From NCBI RefSeq assembly GCF_002099195.1, contig NZ_NBYX01000003.1, positions 62,001-126,000 on the forward strand: 64,000 nt of DNA. Direction: 5' to 3'. The notes under the pieces were generated by a model. The model worked only from the letters and a program-made list of their open reading frames with translations. It did no database searches and was not told the DNA's origin. Positions 26,805-35,690 of the stretch are shown here, piece after piece (positions within the stretch are counted from its first letter, which is position 1; every line of letters starts with the position of its first letter). The stretch is from Burkholderia puraquae (GTDB lineage: Bacteria > Pseudomonadota > Gammaproteobacteria > Burkholderiales > Burkholderiaceae). Both the position numbers and the translations under genes were made by a program.

Positions 26805-28013
26805 TCAGAAGTTCACGCGGATCCCGGCCATCACCGCCAGTTGCCGGCTCGAGTTGCTGTTCGCGAGCACCGGAATTTGCGCATAGTTCACCGCATTGCC
26901 GTCCGCGTCGGCGCCGAGCCCCTTGCCGCTCGCGATCTGGCCGATCGCGACCGCATACAGCGCCGTGCGCTTCGACAGGCTGTAGTTCGTGCCGACGTTC
27001 ACCTGGTGGAACCGCGTCGTGCCGCGCCCGTCGGTATGCACAGCGTTGAAGATATAGGCGACGCCGCCCTGCAGCGCGGGCGTGAACATGTACGTGGCGT
27101 TCAATTCGCCGATATCGAACGTGAACGCCTGCGTGCGCGGCTGCGCGGCGGTCGAGAAATAGCGGCTGTCGCCGAGGCGCGTATGCGTATAGGTGAGCGC
27201 GATCGTCGCATCGCCGAACGTGACCGACCCGCCCGCGCCGAACGCGCGCATCGAGCCGGCATCCTGCAGCAGGCAATACATCGCCCCCGCGTTGCTGCAC
27301 GCGAAATCGCCGATATAGCCGCTCGCGCCGCCGAGCGCCGCGTCGAGCGGCTGGTGCAGGTCGAGGTAGCCGACCGAGAACGCCACCGGTGCGCGCGTGT
27401 ACGTCGCGGCCACCGCATAGCCGCGCTTCGCCGAGAAATCGCCGGCCTGCCCGCCGAAACTGAACGTGCCGCCGAACGTGAGGCCGTTGAAATCGGCGCT
27501 GGTGAACTTCACCGCGTTGTTGAAGTTGAATGCGGCGTTCAGGTTGTCGACGTCGCCGAGGTGCGAGCCGTACGGCGTCGCCCAGTTGTTGCTCGACACG
27601 TACGCACCGAGCATGTCGGTGTACGAGTCGTACTGACGGCCGAGGCCGAGCGTGCCGATCCCGTCCTGGCGCAGCCCGACCCACGCCTGCCGGCTGAAGG
27701 CCGTGCCGCCCTGCAGCGCCTGCCCGTTCGCGGACAGGAACTGCTGCTCGAGCGTGAACACCGCATTGAGCCCGCCGCCGAGCGGCTCGGCGCCCTGGAA
27801 GCCGAAGCGCGACGGCACGAGGTTGCCGCCGCCCATCTGCCACGCATGGCCGCCGCCCGTACTGCCGTCGGCGCGCGTGAACTGCTGGTTCGTCGAGTAG
27901 ATGATGCCGGTATCCACGGTGCCGTACAGCGTCACGCTGCCCGAGGTCTGCGCGTGTGCGTGCATGCAACCCAGCGTAGCCGCGGCCGCGGCCAGTCGTC
28001 GTCCGATCTTCAT
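26805..28013 (-). CDS. Outer-membrane porin, Gram-negative (OmpC/Burkholderia type)
   Basis: A 402-residue trimeric beta-barrel porin. The signal peptide MKIGRRLAAAAATLGCMHAHA is followed by QTSGSVTLYGTVDTGI, the standard mature start, and the protein ends IRVNF with the C-terminal Phe needed for barrel assembly. The start at 28013 is chosen over the in-frame ATG at 28034 by the signal peptide and an AGAGGGGCGGG ribosome site. A GCAAA-N3-GCAAA box shared with the amine-catabolic genes lies about 95 bp upstream, so it may admit that pathway's substrate. Confidence 0.95.
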   Translation of the reverse strand: MKIGRRLAAAAATLGCMHAHAQTSGSVTLYGTVDTGIIYSTNQQFTRADGSTGGGHAWQMGGGNLVPSRFGFQGAEPLGGGLNAVFTLEQQFLSANGQALQGGTAFSRQAWVGLRQDGIGTLGLGRQYDSYTDMLGAYVSSNNWATPYGSHLGDVDNLNAAFNFNNAVKFTSADFNGLTFGGTFSFGGQAGDFSAKRGYAVAATYTRAPVAFSVGYLDLHQPLDAALGGASGYIGDFACSNAGAMYCLLQDAGSMRAFGAGGSVTFGDATIALTYTHTRLGDSRYFSTAAQPRTQAFTFDIGELNATYMFTPALQGGVAYIFNAVHTDGRGTTRFHQVNVGTNYSLSKRTALYAVAIGQIASGKGLGADADGNAVNYAQIPVLANSNSSRQLAVMAGIRVNF

Positions 28014-28107
28014 GTCCCGCCCCTCTGTTGTCATCGATTCGCAGTGCAGATCGATGGGGTTATCGATATGGGTGACAGGACTCTATCCAGCGAAAATTCA
28101 GGACCTC

Positions 28108-28127
28108 TATCGCAAATCGGCAAACAG
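28108..28127 (-). promoter_or_regulatory. Shared regulatory box, porin copy
   Basis: Contains GCAAATCGGCAAA on the plus strand, that is TTTGCCGATTTGC in the direction of transcription: a direct repeat of GCAAA with 8 bp period. It lies 95 bp upstream of the porin start. Identical or near-identical boxes precede the permease, ALDH and LuxR genes. Confidence 0.6.
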
Positions 28128-28180
28128 TGGCACGCATTGACCGCGACGGCACCCGGCGGCGCCGCTGCGGTGCGCGTGCG

Positions 28181-29119
28181 TCATTCGGGACGCGTCGTCT
28201 GGGAAGGCAGCTCGCCGAACAGGTCGCGATACTCTCGCGCGAAATAGCCGAGGTGCGTGAAACCCCAGCTCGCGGCGGCCTCGCCGACGCCGAGCTGCTG
28301 CACGGACGTCGTGCGCAGCATGCGGCGCACCGCGTTCAGCCGGATCGTGCGCAGATAGCCGACCGGCGTGACATCGGCCACACGCTGGAAGCTCGTTTGC
28401 AGCGTGCGGCGGCTGCAGCGCAGCGCGCGGCACAGCTCGAGCACGGTGACGGGTTCCTCGGGCCGATCGCGCAGATGCTTCTCGCAGCGGCTCACGATGT
28501 CGCTGTAGGTGGCGTGCGTGATGTCGCGGCGCTCGACGCCGATGCCCTGCTCGAGCGCGTCGAGGAACATGCCGAGCATCGCGTCGCGGAACATCTTGCG
28601 GGTCGCCGCATATTCGAGGTGGCCGGGATTGCGCTGCGCATCGTCGATCAGCGACGACAGCCGCACGCCGAGCGCGACGCCCTGCTCGTCGGACAGCCGC
28701 GTCACGTGCCGCAGCTTGCGCGCGCCGGCCGCGCCGAATTCGGCTTCGCACAGCTCGTCGACCATGTCGGACGCCGCGCTGATCCCGACGAGCCCCATCC
28801 CTTCCGGCGTGTGGAATTCGAAATCCTCGCCGGCGCGCAGCGCGAGCAGCGCATAGCCGTCGACGGGCTGGCCCTGGAACGTGCCCGCGAGCGGCACGGA
28901 CAACGGCACCGCGAGCGACGTGCGCCCGGCCGGCGCGAGCCCGGTTTGCGCGACGCGCCGGTTGGTCGTTTCGCGGAAGAAGTGGAAATCGTCGTACAGC
29001 ACCTGCGTGACGGTGCCCTTGAAGCGGCCCGGCGTCATCTGGCGGTAGACCTGATGCCAGCCCGCGATCGCGAGCCCGTGATCGTGCACGTCTTCGTGTG
29101 AGCGTGACTGGAACAGCAT
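28181..29119 (-). CDS. AraC-family transcriptional regulator (EutR-like)
   Basis: A 312-residue regulator. The C-terminal AraC domain has two helix-turn-helices (VLELCRALRCSRRTLQTSF and GVGEAAASWGFTHLGYFAREY). The N-terminal 200 residues resemble ethanolamine-type EutR regulators. The start MLFQSRSHED at 29119 is preferred because GGAG sits six bases upstream; in-frame ATGs at 29125 and 29221 overlap or precede that site. It lies downstream of the Eat permease and DUF3156 genes on the same strand, suggesting an amine-responsive regulator. It has no copy of the shared box. Confidence 0.88.
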   Translation of the reverse strand: MLFQSRSHEDVHDHGLAIAGWHQVYRQMTPGRFKGTVTQVLYDDFHFFRETTNRRVAQTGLAPAGRTSLAVPLSVPLAGTFQGQPVDGYALLALRAGEDFEFHTPEGMGLVGISAASDMVDELCEAEFGAAGARKLRHVTRLSDEQGVALGVRLSSLIDDAQRNPGHLEYAATRKMFRDAMLGMFLDALEQGIGVERRDITHATYSDIVSRCEKHLRDRPEEPVTVLELCRALRCSRRTLQTSFQRVADVTPVGYLRTIRLNAVRRMLRTTSVQQLGVGEAAASWGFTHLGYFAREYRDLFGELPSQTTRPE

Positions 29120-29180
29120 CGGCATCTCCGGTAAAACCCTTAAACGCGGCCGCCGGTTCCCCGGCGCGCAACGCCATAGC

Positions 29181-29768
29181 TTACCCGTGCAAAATCCTGC
29201 GTAGTGCGGTTTCGAACGCAAGGCAAGCCGCCGACAGCGCAGCGGCCTGCTCGCCCGTCAGGCGGACGTAGCGGCGGAACGACGGCATCCGGTTCACGAC
29301 CTCGCTGCCGCCGAACGGCACGATCGCAAGCGTCCAGCGGCCGGCGCGCGCGTCGATCGTACAGTCGGTCAGGTGCAGCGGCCGCAGCGCATCGGCCAGC
29401 GACGGCTCGGCGACCAGCGCGGCCACCGTGTCGACGAATCCGGGGTCGCATCCCGGCACGGCCGCCGCGTCGATGCCGGTGCAGCGCAGCCAGCCGGTCT
29501 GGCGCACGCGCGCGCTGCCCTGCACGGCCGGGCCGCGCGCGGTTGCCGCCACCTTCACGCTGACCGTATGCATCAGGAACTGGCGGTCGACACACTCCTC
29601 GATGCTCACGCGCACGCCGTTCGGCAGCCTCGCGGTCGGACTGCCGACGCGATCGGCATCACGCGCGGCACCCAAATCGGCCAGCACGCGCGCGGCGATC
29701 GCGCCGGGCCGATGGCCGGGCGGCGGCGCATCGGGCGCCGCGCGCCAGCGGGCAAGCGCGGCCTTCAC
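29181..29768 (-). CDS. DUF3156 family protein
   Basis: A 195-residue protein that starts with GTG at 29768, overlapping the permease stop as GTGA, so translation is coupled. The sequence resembles DUF3156, a family of unknown function that I recall beside ethanolamine permease genes in Burkholderia and Pseudomonas. Features are EECVDRQFLMHTVSVKV in the middle and EVVNRMPSFRRYVRLTGEQ near the end. No signal peptide or membrane helix is seen. Partner function for the permease is inferred only from coupling. Confidence 0.75.
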   Translation of the reverse strand: MKAALARWRAAPDAPPPGHRPGAIAARVLADLGAARDADRVGSPTARLPNGVRVSIEECVDRQFLMHTVSVKVAATARGPAVQGSARVRQTGWLRCTGIDAAAVPGCDPGFVDTVAALVAEPSLADALRPLHLTDCTIDARAGRWTLAIVPFGGSEVVNRMPSFRRYVRLTGEQAAALSAACLAFETALRRILHG

Positions 29769-31267
29769 GATGCAACGTGCTCGTTGCGCAGCACTTCCTC
29801 GACCGGCACCGGCCTGAACGGATGCCGGCGCTGCACGACGAGCGTCCAGAACAGCGCGTACAGCGCGGTGAGCCCGAGCATCGCGCCGAACGGCACGTAG
29901 ATGTCGCGCGCGTTCATGCCCGGCGGCGTGATGTACCAGATCGCGAGCACGATGCCGACGCTCGACACGATCTGCGGCAACGGGAACAGCGGCGAACGGT
30001 ACGGGCGCGGCAGGTCCGGGCGGCGAATCCGCAGCATCACGACCGACGCGGTGACGAGCAGGTACGCGGTGCCCCACGCGCAGGTCGCGGCGAGCACGAG
30101 GTGCAGGATGCTGTCGAGGTTGCCGTTGATCAGCCACGCGTGGATGATCGGCACGATCGCCGCCGCGACAATGCCGACCACGGGCGTCTTGAAGCGCGGA
30201 TGCAGGTACGCGAAGCAGCGCGGCAGCGCGCCGTCGATCGCCATCCCGTACAGGATGCGCGGCAGCCCGGCCATCAGCGTGTTGATCGTCGCGGCGCCCG
30301 CGCACAAGAACGCGATGCCGAACCACACGCGGCCGAAGGGCCCAAGCACGTGCAGCGCGAACGCGGGAATCGCGCCCGGCGTGTCGAGCAGGTGCGTGAG
30401 GCCGTCGGGGCTCACCGGCACGTTCGCGACCTGGCGGCGGATCGCCGCGCCGTACAGGAACATGCAGATCGCGACGCCGACGAGGCCGAGCGCCATCGCC
30501 CGCGGAATCGTGCGGCCCGGCGCCTTCATTTCCGGCGCGAGCGGCGTGACGAACTCGCAGCCGACGAACATGAACATCGCCATCCCGACCAGCGACAGCA
30601 CGGCCGGCACCGACGTGCCGACTTCCGAGCCGCCGAACCAGCCGTCGAGATGCACGGCCGGCGCAGCCGCGAGCCCGAGGATCCCGAAGATCATCAGCGA
30701 CAGCCACATGCCGGCCGTCAGCACGATCTCGAGCTTGCTGAACACCTTGATGCCGATGATGTTGGTGATCGCGAACGTGACGACGAGGCCGACGCCGACG
30801 AGCCACGAACTGTTGTGCTTCTCGAACGCGGCGTTCAGCGATTCGAAATTGACGAGCGCCATGATGCCGCTCAGGATCGTTTCCGCCGTGCCGGCGAACA
30901 CGTGCACGAGGAAATACGCGGAGATCGTGCCGGTGATCGCCCAGAAGCGGCCGAGCCCGCACGACAGGTAATCGTAAACCGAGCCGGCCGTCGGCAGCAT
31001 CGCGGCGGCTTCGGAGAAGGTCGTCGCCTGCGCCTGCATCATCACGAACGCGATGATCATCGCGACCGCGAACGCCCAGCCGCCCATCCCGAAGCCCGAC
31101 GTCGCGGTGAGAATCACCGGGCTTGCCATGATGAGGCCGACGGCACTCGCCAGCGCGGTCGGAAAGCCGACCGCACCCGCCGTCAGTGCCGTGCCGCCGC
31201 CCGCTTCAGCCGGCGTGCCGGCGGGCGTGTCGCCCGCTGCGCCGGTAACTCCTGACCATCCCGACAT
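29765..31267 (-). CDS. eat: Ethanolamine permease (APC superfamily)
   Basis: A 500-residue amino acid-polyamine-organocation transporter with about twelve membrane helices. ASPVILTATSGFGMGGWAFA and SEAAAMLPTAGSVYDYLSCGLG at the first helices match the Eat group. It would import ethanolamine or a similar small amine. It is followed by DUF3156 with a 4 bp overlap. It has a long leader (about 170 bp) with a copy of the shared regulatory box at 31437-31455. No ethanolamine ammonia-lyase genes are in the window; the linked enzymes are an aminotransferase and an aldehyde dehydrogenase. Confidence 0.9.
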   Translation of the reverse strand: MSGWSGVTGAAGDTPAGTPAEAGGGTALTAGAVGFPTALASAVGLIMASPVILTATSGFGMGGWAFAVAMIIAFVMMQAQATTFSEAAAMLPTAGSVYDYLSCGLGRFWAITGTISAYFLVHVFAGTAETILSGIMALVNFESLNAAFEKHNSSWLVGVGLVVTFAITNIIGIKVFSKLEIVLTAGMWLSLMIFGILGLAAAPAVHLDGWFGGSEVGTSVPAVLSLVGMAMFMFVGCEFVTPLAPEMKAPGRTIPRAMALGLVGVAICMFLYGAAIRRQVANVPVSPDGLTHLLDTPGAIPAFALHVLGPFGRVWFGIAFLCAGAATINTLMAGLPRILYGMAIDGALPRCFAYLHPRFKTPVVGIVAAAIVPIIHAWLINGNLDSILHLVLAATCAWGTAYLLVTASVVMLRIRRPDLPRPYRSPLFPLPQIVSSVGIVLAIWYITPPGMNARDIYVPFGAMLGLTALYALFWTLVVQRRHPFRPVPVEEVLRNEHVAS

Positions 31268-31436
31268 CCTTGTCTCCTTCCAGTGTCGAACCGGGCCGCC
31301 GCTTCGTCGGCGACCGGGGTTCCATGCCTTGCGGTCGGCCCGGGACGGTGCTTCAGCGCTTCGTTACCCGGGCCCCTTGTCGATCACACCTCGATCCGAT
31401 GTCGAAAAAATACGCAGGCAAAATAATCCGGGCATA

Positions 31437-31455
31437 GCGCAAATCGGCAAACCGG
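31437..31455 (-). promoter_or_regulatory. Shared regulatory box, permease copy
   Basis: GCGCAAATCGGCAAACCGG. The 13-base core is identical to the porin copy. It lies 170 bp upstream of the eat start and abuts the terminator hairpin of the preceding aminotransferase gene. Confidence 0.6.
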
Positions 31456-31481
31456 CGGCAGCCGCGCTGCCCGCCGCCGGT
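31451..31481 (-). terminator. Terminator-like hairpin after aminotransferase
   Basis: ACCGGCGGC and GCCGCCGGT form a perfect 9 bp stem with a 13 base loop, just downstream of the aminotransferase stop at 31504. No T-run. It separates the ALDH-aminotransferase unit from the permease unit. Confidence 0.5.
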
Positions 31482-31503
31482 GTGCCGTCACGCGATCATG
31501 CGG

Positions 31504-32844
31504 TCACGCGAACGGCACGGCCTCGAAGCCCGCCGCGAGCGCGTCGACGATCCGGTCGAGCTGCTCGCGCTGGATCACGAGCGGCGGCGACAGGATGATC
31601 TTCGTGCCGACCGGACGCACCAGCACGCCGTTCTCGCGCGCGACTTCCGCGACCGCGTTCGCATAACCGGACAGCGGGTCGATCGGCTCGCGCGTGTCCT
31701 TGTTCGCGACGAGATCGAGCGCGAGCATCAGCCCCTTGCCGCGCACCTCGCCGACCGCCGCGAAGCGTTCCGCGAACGGCTGCAGCGCTTCGAGCAGGTA
31801 CGCGCCCTGCTTCGCCGCGTTTGCCGGCAGGTCTTCCTTCACGACGATGTCGAGGCTGGCGAGCGCGGCCGCGCACGCGACCGGGTGGCCCGCATACGTG
31901 TAGCCGTGCATGATCGCGCCGCCGAAATCGGCATTCGCGGCGAACGCGTCCTCGATCCGCGCGTTCACGACCGTCGCGCCGAGCGGCACGTAGCCCGACG
32001 AGATCCCCTTCGCAAGACACATGATGTCCGGGCGCACGCCCCAGCCACGGCTGCCGAACAGGCTGCCGCTGCGGCCGAAGCCGGTCACGACCTCGTCGGC
32101 GATCAGCAGCACGCCATAGCGATCGCACACCTCGCGCACGAGCGGCCAGTAGTTGGCCGGCGGCACGATCACGCCGCCCGCGCCCTGGATCGGCTCCGCG
32201 ATGAACGCGGCGACCGTGTCGGGGCTCTGGAACTGGATTTCGCGCTCGAGCATTTCCGCGCAGATCCGGCCGAGTTCTTCGGGATCCTGCGTGAACGGGT
32301 TGCGATACAGCCACGGCGTCTCCACGTGGAAGCAGCCGGGCAGGTTCGGCTCGTAGTTGCGGCGAAACACCGTGTTGCCGTTCACCGACGCGCCGCCGAA
32401 GTGCGTGCCGTGATAGCCCTGCTTCAGCGAGATGAACTTCGTGCGGTCGGCCTGGCCGCGCACCTTCCAGTACTGGCGCGCGATCTTCAGCGCGGTCTCG
32501 ATCGAATCGGAGCCGCCCGAGCTGTACAGCACGCGGCGCATGCCTTCCGGTTCGAGCATGTCGATCAGCTTCTTCGACAGCTCTTCCGCGCGCGGATGCG
32601 AGATGCCGTCGAACAGCTGGAAGTATTCGAGTTCGTCGAGCTGGCGCACGATCGCGTCCTTCACTTCCTGGCGGTTGTGGCCGACGTTCACGTTCCACAG
32701 GCCCGCGACGCCGTCGACGAGCTTGCGCCCCTCTTCGTCGAACACATAGCAGCCGTCGCCGCGCACGATGCGGATCGGCTTGCGCTGCTTCATCTCGTTC
32801 GGGTGCACCATCGGATGCCAGAATTTCGCTTCGTTGTAGCTCAT
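31504..32844 (-). CDS. Class III aminotransferase (aspartate/omega-amine aminotransferase family)
   Basis: A 446-residue PLP enzyme of fold type I, class III. The PLP-binding Asp is D250 in LLIADEVVTGFGRSG and the Schiff-base Lys is K279 in CLAKGISSGYVPLGA. SSGGSDSIETALKIARQYW is the phosphate-binding region. It should move an amino group from a terminal amine to pyruvate or a similar acceptor, giving an aldehyde. The aldehyde dehydrogenase gene lies 77 bp upstream on the same strand, and together they would convert an omega-amine to a carboxylate. The start at 32844 has GGAGACTGCA before it. Confidence 0.93.
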   Translation of the reverse strand: MSYNEAKFWHPMVHPNEMKQRKPIRIVRGDGCYVFDEEGRKLVDGVAGLWNVNVGHNRQEVKDAIVRQLDELEYFQLFDGISHPRAEELSKKLIDMLEPEGMRRVLYSSGGSDSIETALKIARQYWKVRGQADRTKFISLKQGYHGTHFGGASVNGNTVFRRNYEPNLPGCFHVETPWLYRNPFTQDPEELGRICAEMLEREIQFQSPDTVAAFIAEPIQGAGGVIVPPANYWPLVREVCDRYGVLLIADEVVTGFGRSGSLFGSRGWGVRPDIMCLAKGISSGYVPLGATVVNARIEDAFAANADFGGAIMHGYTYAGHPVACAAALASLDIVVKEDLPANAAKQGAYLLEALQPFAERFAAVGEVRGKGLMLALDLVANKDTREPIDPLSGYANAVAEVARENGVLVRPVGTKIILSPPLVIQREQLDRIVDALAAGFEAVPFA

Positions 32845-32921
32845 TGCAGTCTCCACTGTCGGATCGTTTGAACCCGGGTCGTTCTGGTTCAGGGTTCGAG
32901 GTTCGGGGTTGATGCCGCGCG

Positions 32922-34424
32922 TCAGTGCGCGATGCAGACGGATTTGGTTTCGGTGAAGCCTTCGATCGCGTACTGGCCGAACTCGCGGCCGATGCCCGAT
33001 TGCTTGTAGCCGCCGAACGGCATCGACGGGTCGAGCGGGATATGGCAGTTCACCCACACGGTGCCGGCCTCGATCTGCGGCACGAGATTCATCACGCGCT
33101 TCAGGTCGTTGCTCCAGATGCTCGCCGCGAGGCCGTACGGCGACGCGTTCGCGAGGCGCACCGCGTCGGCCGCATCGTCGAACGGCACGACGACGATCAC
33201 CGGGCCGAACACTTCGTCGCGCACGATCGCGCTGTCCGGATGCGGATCGGCGATCACGGCCGGCTTCACGTAGTAGCCGGGCAGGTCGTCGGCCGGCGTG
33301 CCGCCCGCGAGGAACGTGAGGCCCGCGCGGCGCGCGCCTTCGATGTGCTGGACGACCTTGTCGCGGTGGTGCGCGGAGACCAGCGGGTTGATCTGCGCGG
33401 TCGTGTCGAGGCCCGCGCCGAGCTTCATCGACTGCGCGACGCCCGCGAGGCCGTCCGCAAGCTGCGCGAACTTGCTGCGATGCACATAGATGCGCGACGC
33501 GGCCGCGCACACCTGCCCCTGGTTGAAGAACGCGCCGGCGGCGACGCCGTCGAGCGCCTGTGCGACGTCGATGTCGTCGAGCATCACGATCGGGTTCTTG
33601 CCGCCGAGTTCGAGCGAGAAGCGCGTCATGTTCTGCACGGCCGCCGCGCCGACCAGCTTGCCGGTCGCGGTCGAGCCCGTGAACGAGATCTTCGCGATCG
33701 ACGGGTGGCCCGCGAGCGCAGCGCCGCACACGCGGCCGCCGGTGACGACGTTGAACACCCCGGGCGGCACGCCGGCCTCGCGTGCGAGTTCGGCCAGGCG
33801 CAGCGCGGTGAGCGGCGTTTCCGGCGACGGCTTCAGCACGATCGTGCAGCCGGCCGCGAGCGCGGGGATCAGCTTCCACACCGCGATCATCAGCGGGAAA
33901 TTCCACGGCACGATCGCGGCGACCACGCCGACCGGTTCCTTGCGCGTATAGGCCGTATAGCGCGCGCCGGGCGGGAACGGGATCGACACGTCGAGCGTCT
34001 GGCCGGTGATCTTGGTCGCCCAGCCGGCCATGTAGCGCACGTATTCGACGCTCGCGCCGACTTCGATCGCACGCGACACGTGGATCGACTTGCCCTGGTT
34101 CAGCGTTTCGAGCTGCGCGAGCGTTTCGGCGTCGCGCTCGATCAGGTCGGCGAGTTTCAGCAGGATGCGTTCGCGGTCGGCCGGGCGCAGGCCGCTCCAC
34201 ACGCGGGTGTCGAATGCGCGCTTCGCGCCGGCGACCGCGCGATCGACGTCGCGTTCGTCGGCGTCCGCGACCGTCGCAAGCCGCTCGCCCGTCGCGGGGT
34301 CATGCACGTCGAGCCGCGCGGCAGCGTGTGCGGGCTGCATTTCACCGTCGATGAAGAGGCCGAAGTCGCGCGCAACGAAGGTGCGCACGGTGTCGCTGAC
34401 GGCGACGAAGTTCGTGGTGCTCAT
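32922..34424 (-). CDS. NAD(P)+-dependent aldehyde dehydrogenase
   Basis: A 500-residue ALDH. The general-base Glu is E272 in FSLELGGKNP and the catalytic Cys is C306 in FFNQGQVCAAAS. PWNFPLMIAVWKLIPALAAG and FTGSTATGKLV are standard family motifs. It resembles the betaine-aldehyde/phenylacetaldehyde dehydrogenase side of the family; substrate not fixed. It is the first gene of the unit with the aminotransferase and has a variant of the shared regulatory box 89 bp upstream. Confidence 0.95.
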   Translation of the reverse strand: MSTTNFVAVSDTVRTFVARDFGLFIDGEMQPAHAAARLDVHDPATGERLATVADADERDVDRAVAGAKRAFDTRVWSGLRPADRERILLKLADLIERDAETLAQLETLNQGKSIHVSRAIEVGASVEYVRYMAGWATKITGQTLDVSIPFPPGARYTAYTRKEPVGVVAAIVPWNFPLMIAVWKLIPALAAGCTIVLKPSPETPLTALRLAELAREAGVPPGVFNVVTGGRVCGAALAGHPSIAKISFTGSTATGKLVGAAAVQNMTRFSLELGGKNPIVMLDDIDVAQALDGVAAGAFFNQGQVCAAASRIYVHRSKFAQLADGLAGVAQSMKLGAGLDTTAQINPLVSAHHRDKVVQHIEGARRAGLTFLAGGTPADDLPGYYVKPAVIADPHPDSAIVRDEVFGPVIVVVPFDDAADAVRLANASPYGLAASIWSNDLKRVMNLVPQIEAGTVWVNCHIPLDPSMPFGGYKQSGIGREFGQYAIEGFTETKSVCIAH

Positions 34425-34512
34425 GGGCGTCTCGAGGATTGTCGTGGCTGGACCGCGTGCGCATAGGCACGCGGGCGTCGTTCCACTGTATCGACGAGGG
34501 TTCGCGCCGGGT

Positions 34513-34530
34513 GAGCGCAAATTGGCAGCG
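34513..34530 (-). promoter_or_regulatory. Shared regulatory box, ALDH copy (degenerate)
   Basis: GAGCGCAAATTGGCAGCG. The first GCAAA half matches the other sites; the second half reads GCAGC. It lies 89 bp upstream of the ALDH start. It is the weakest of the four copies. Confidence 0.5.
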
Positions 34531-34636
34531 CGTGGGCGCTGGAGGGGGGGCGGGTTCGAACCCCGCGGTGGCGTGTCGAGTGTCGAGACGGGAAGCCGGC
34601 TCGGTATCGCGCGGGCAGACCGGCCGGCCGACTCGA

Positions 34637-34679
34637 CCGGTGCGGGTATGCCCGCGCCGGTACCGGGCCAATACCCGGT
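34637..34679. terminator. Two consecutive hairpins between LuxR and ALDH genes
   Basis: CCGGTGCGGG-TAT-GCCCGCGCCGG (34637-34660, one mismatch) and ACCGGG-N6-CCCGGT (about 34662-34679). They separate the LuxR-type gene from the ALDH unit, supporting a separate promoter for ALDH. Confidence 0.45.
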
Positions 34680-34689
34680 CATTGCAATG

Positions 34690-34809
34690 CTAGTTTCTGA
34701 AGCCGTGCCCCATCGACGCAAGGAAGTCGTACGCCTGGTAATCCAGCCAGTAGATGCCGAGCGCCAGCGGAATCAGGAAGTACAGCGAATCGTATATCCC
34801 GCTTCTCAC
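34690..34809 (-). CDS. Possible small membrane protein
   Basis: A 39-codon minus-strand frame beginning with GTG at 34809 and ending at TAG (34690). It reads YDSLYFLIPLALGIYWLDY with one hydrophobic segment and a short polar tail. The frame stays open upstream into the end of the LuxR gene. The ribosome site is poor. It could be a small single-pass membrane protein or the remains of a longer one. I do not recognise it. Confidence 0.3.
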   Translation of the reverse strand: MRSGIYDSLYFLIPLALGIYWLDYQAYDFLASMGHGFRN

Positions 34810-34874
34810 GGTCCTGACGATGAAAATCGGCAGTGCAATGCGGTTCGAATTCCGGATCGCAATTATCCGATGAA

Positions 34875-35615
34875 TTACAGGAACAACGCCCCCACCAGTT
34901 CCGTACGGTTCGACACGCCGAGCTTGCGGTACATCCGCATCAGGTGCGTCTTGACGGTCGGCTGGCCGAGCGCGAGATCGCGGGCGATCTCCTTGTTCGA
35001 GCGGCCGTCGCGTACGAGGCGCGCGATCTGCTCCTCGCGGTAGGTCAGCCGCTCCTCGCAGCCGATCCGGTGGATCCCGCGCCGCGCGCGCAGCAGCGGG
35101 CTCAGCGCGGCTTCGGCCACAGGCTGCAGCCGTGCGAGCGCATCGATCTCGCCGGGCGCGAACCGCCCGGCCGTGCTGTTGCCGGCCACGCCATCAAGCG
35201 TTTCACCCGCCCCGAAGCGCAGCAGCGAGAACGCACCGACCGTACGGCCCGCATCGCGCAGCCAGATCTCGACGACGTCGGCCACGTCGTGGCGCCGCAG
35301 GAAACGGGTCCAGTACGCGGACGCATCGCGCCTTTCGTCAGGCAATTGCGACGCGAGCGTGACGACCGCGCGTTCGCCTGCCGCGCAGCGCGACGGATGC
35401 AGCGGATCGAGCATCCGGTAGCGCGCGACGTAGGTGCGATGCATCGATTCCGGCATCCCGAACAGCTCGAAATCGGCCGGTTCGCCGCTCTGGTCGAGCC
35501 GGTAGAACACGATCGCGGACGGGCTCGCGAACGCATCGAACGCGTCCACGCATGCGCGCAGCGCACGTGGCCAGTCGGCGGCGGCCGGGTCGGCGGAAAC
35601 GGATGGGGTCGGCAT
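34875..35615 (-). CDS. LuxR-family transcriptional regulator
   Basis: A 246-residue regulator. The C-terminal GerE helix-turn-helix reads LTYREEQIARLVRDGRSNKE and continues with TVKTHLMRMYRKLGVSNRTEL (residues about 185-240). The N-terminal ~170 residues are a sensory domain that does not look like an autoinducer-binding LuxR or a receiver domain. It carries a copy of the shared box 76 bp upstream of its own start, and the same box precedes the ALDH, permease and porin genes, so it is the best candidate for the activator of that regulon. Confidence 0.9.
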   Translation of the reverse strand: MPTPSVSADPAAADWPRALRACVDAFDAFASPSAIVFYRLDQSGEPADFELFGMPESMHRTYVARYRMLDPLHPSRCAAGERAVVTLASQLPDERRDASAYWTRFLRRHDVADVVEIWLRDAGRTVGAFSLLRFGAGETLDGVAGNSTAGRFAPGEIDALARLQPVAEAALSPLLRARRGIHRIGCEERLTYREEQIARLVRDGRSNKEIARDLALGQPTVKTHLMRMYRKLGVSNRTELVGALFL

Positions 35616-35690
35616 GGTGGAATCGGCTGGCGGGCGAACGTGTCGAAGATCGACGTTCGGGCCAGCCTACCGGCGCCGAAAAGCGCCGGT

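Noticed and set aside
31504..34200. Apparent fusion of ALDH and aminotransferase
   Set aside because: The two genes lie in different frames with a 77 bp gap, and each has its own ribosome site. The long open frame through the ALDH gene is an out-of-frame shadow.
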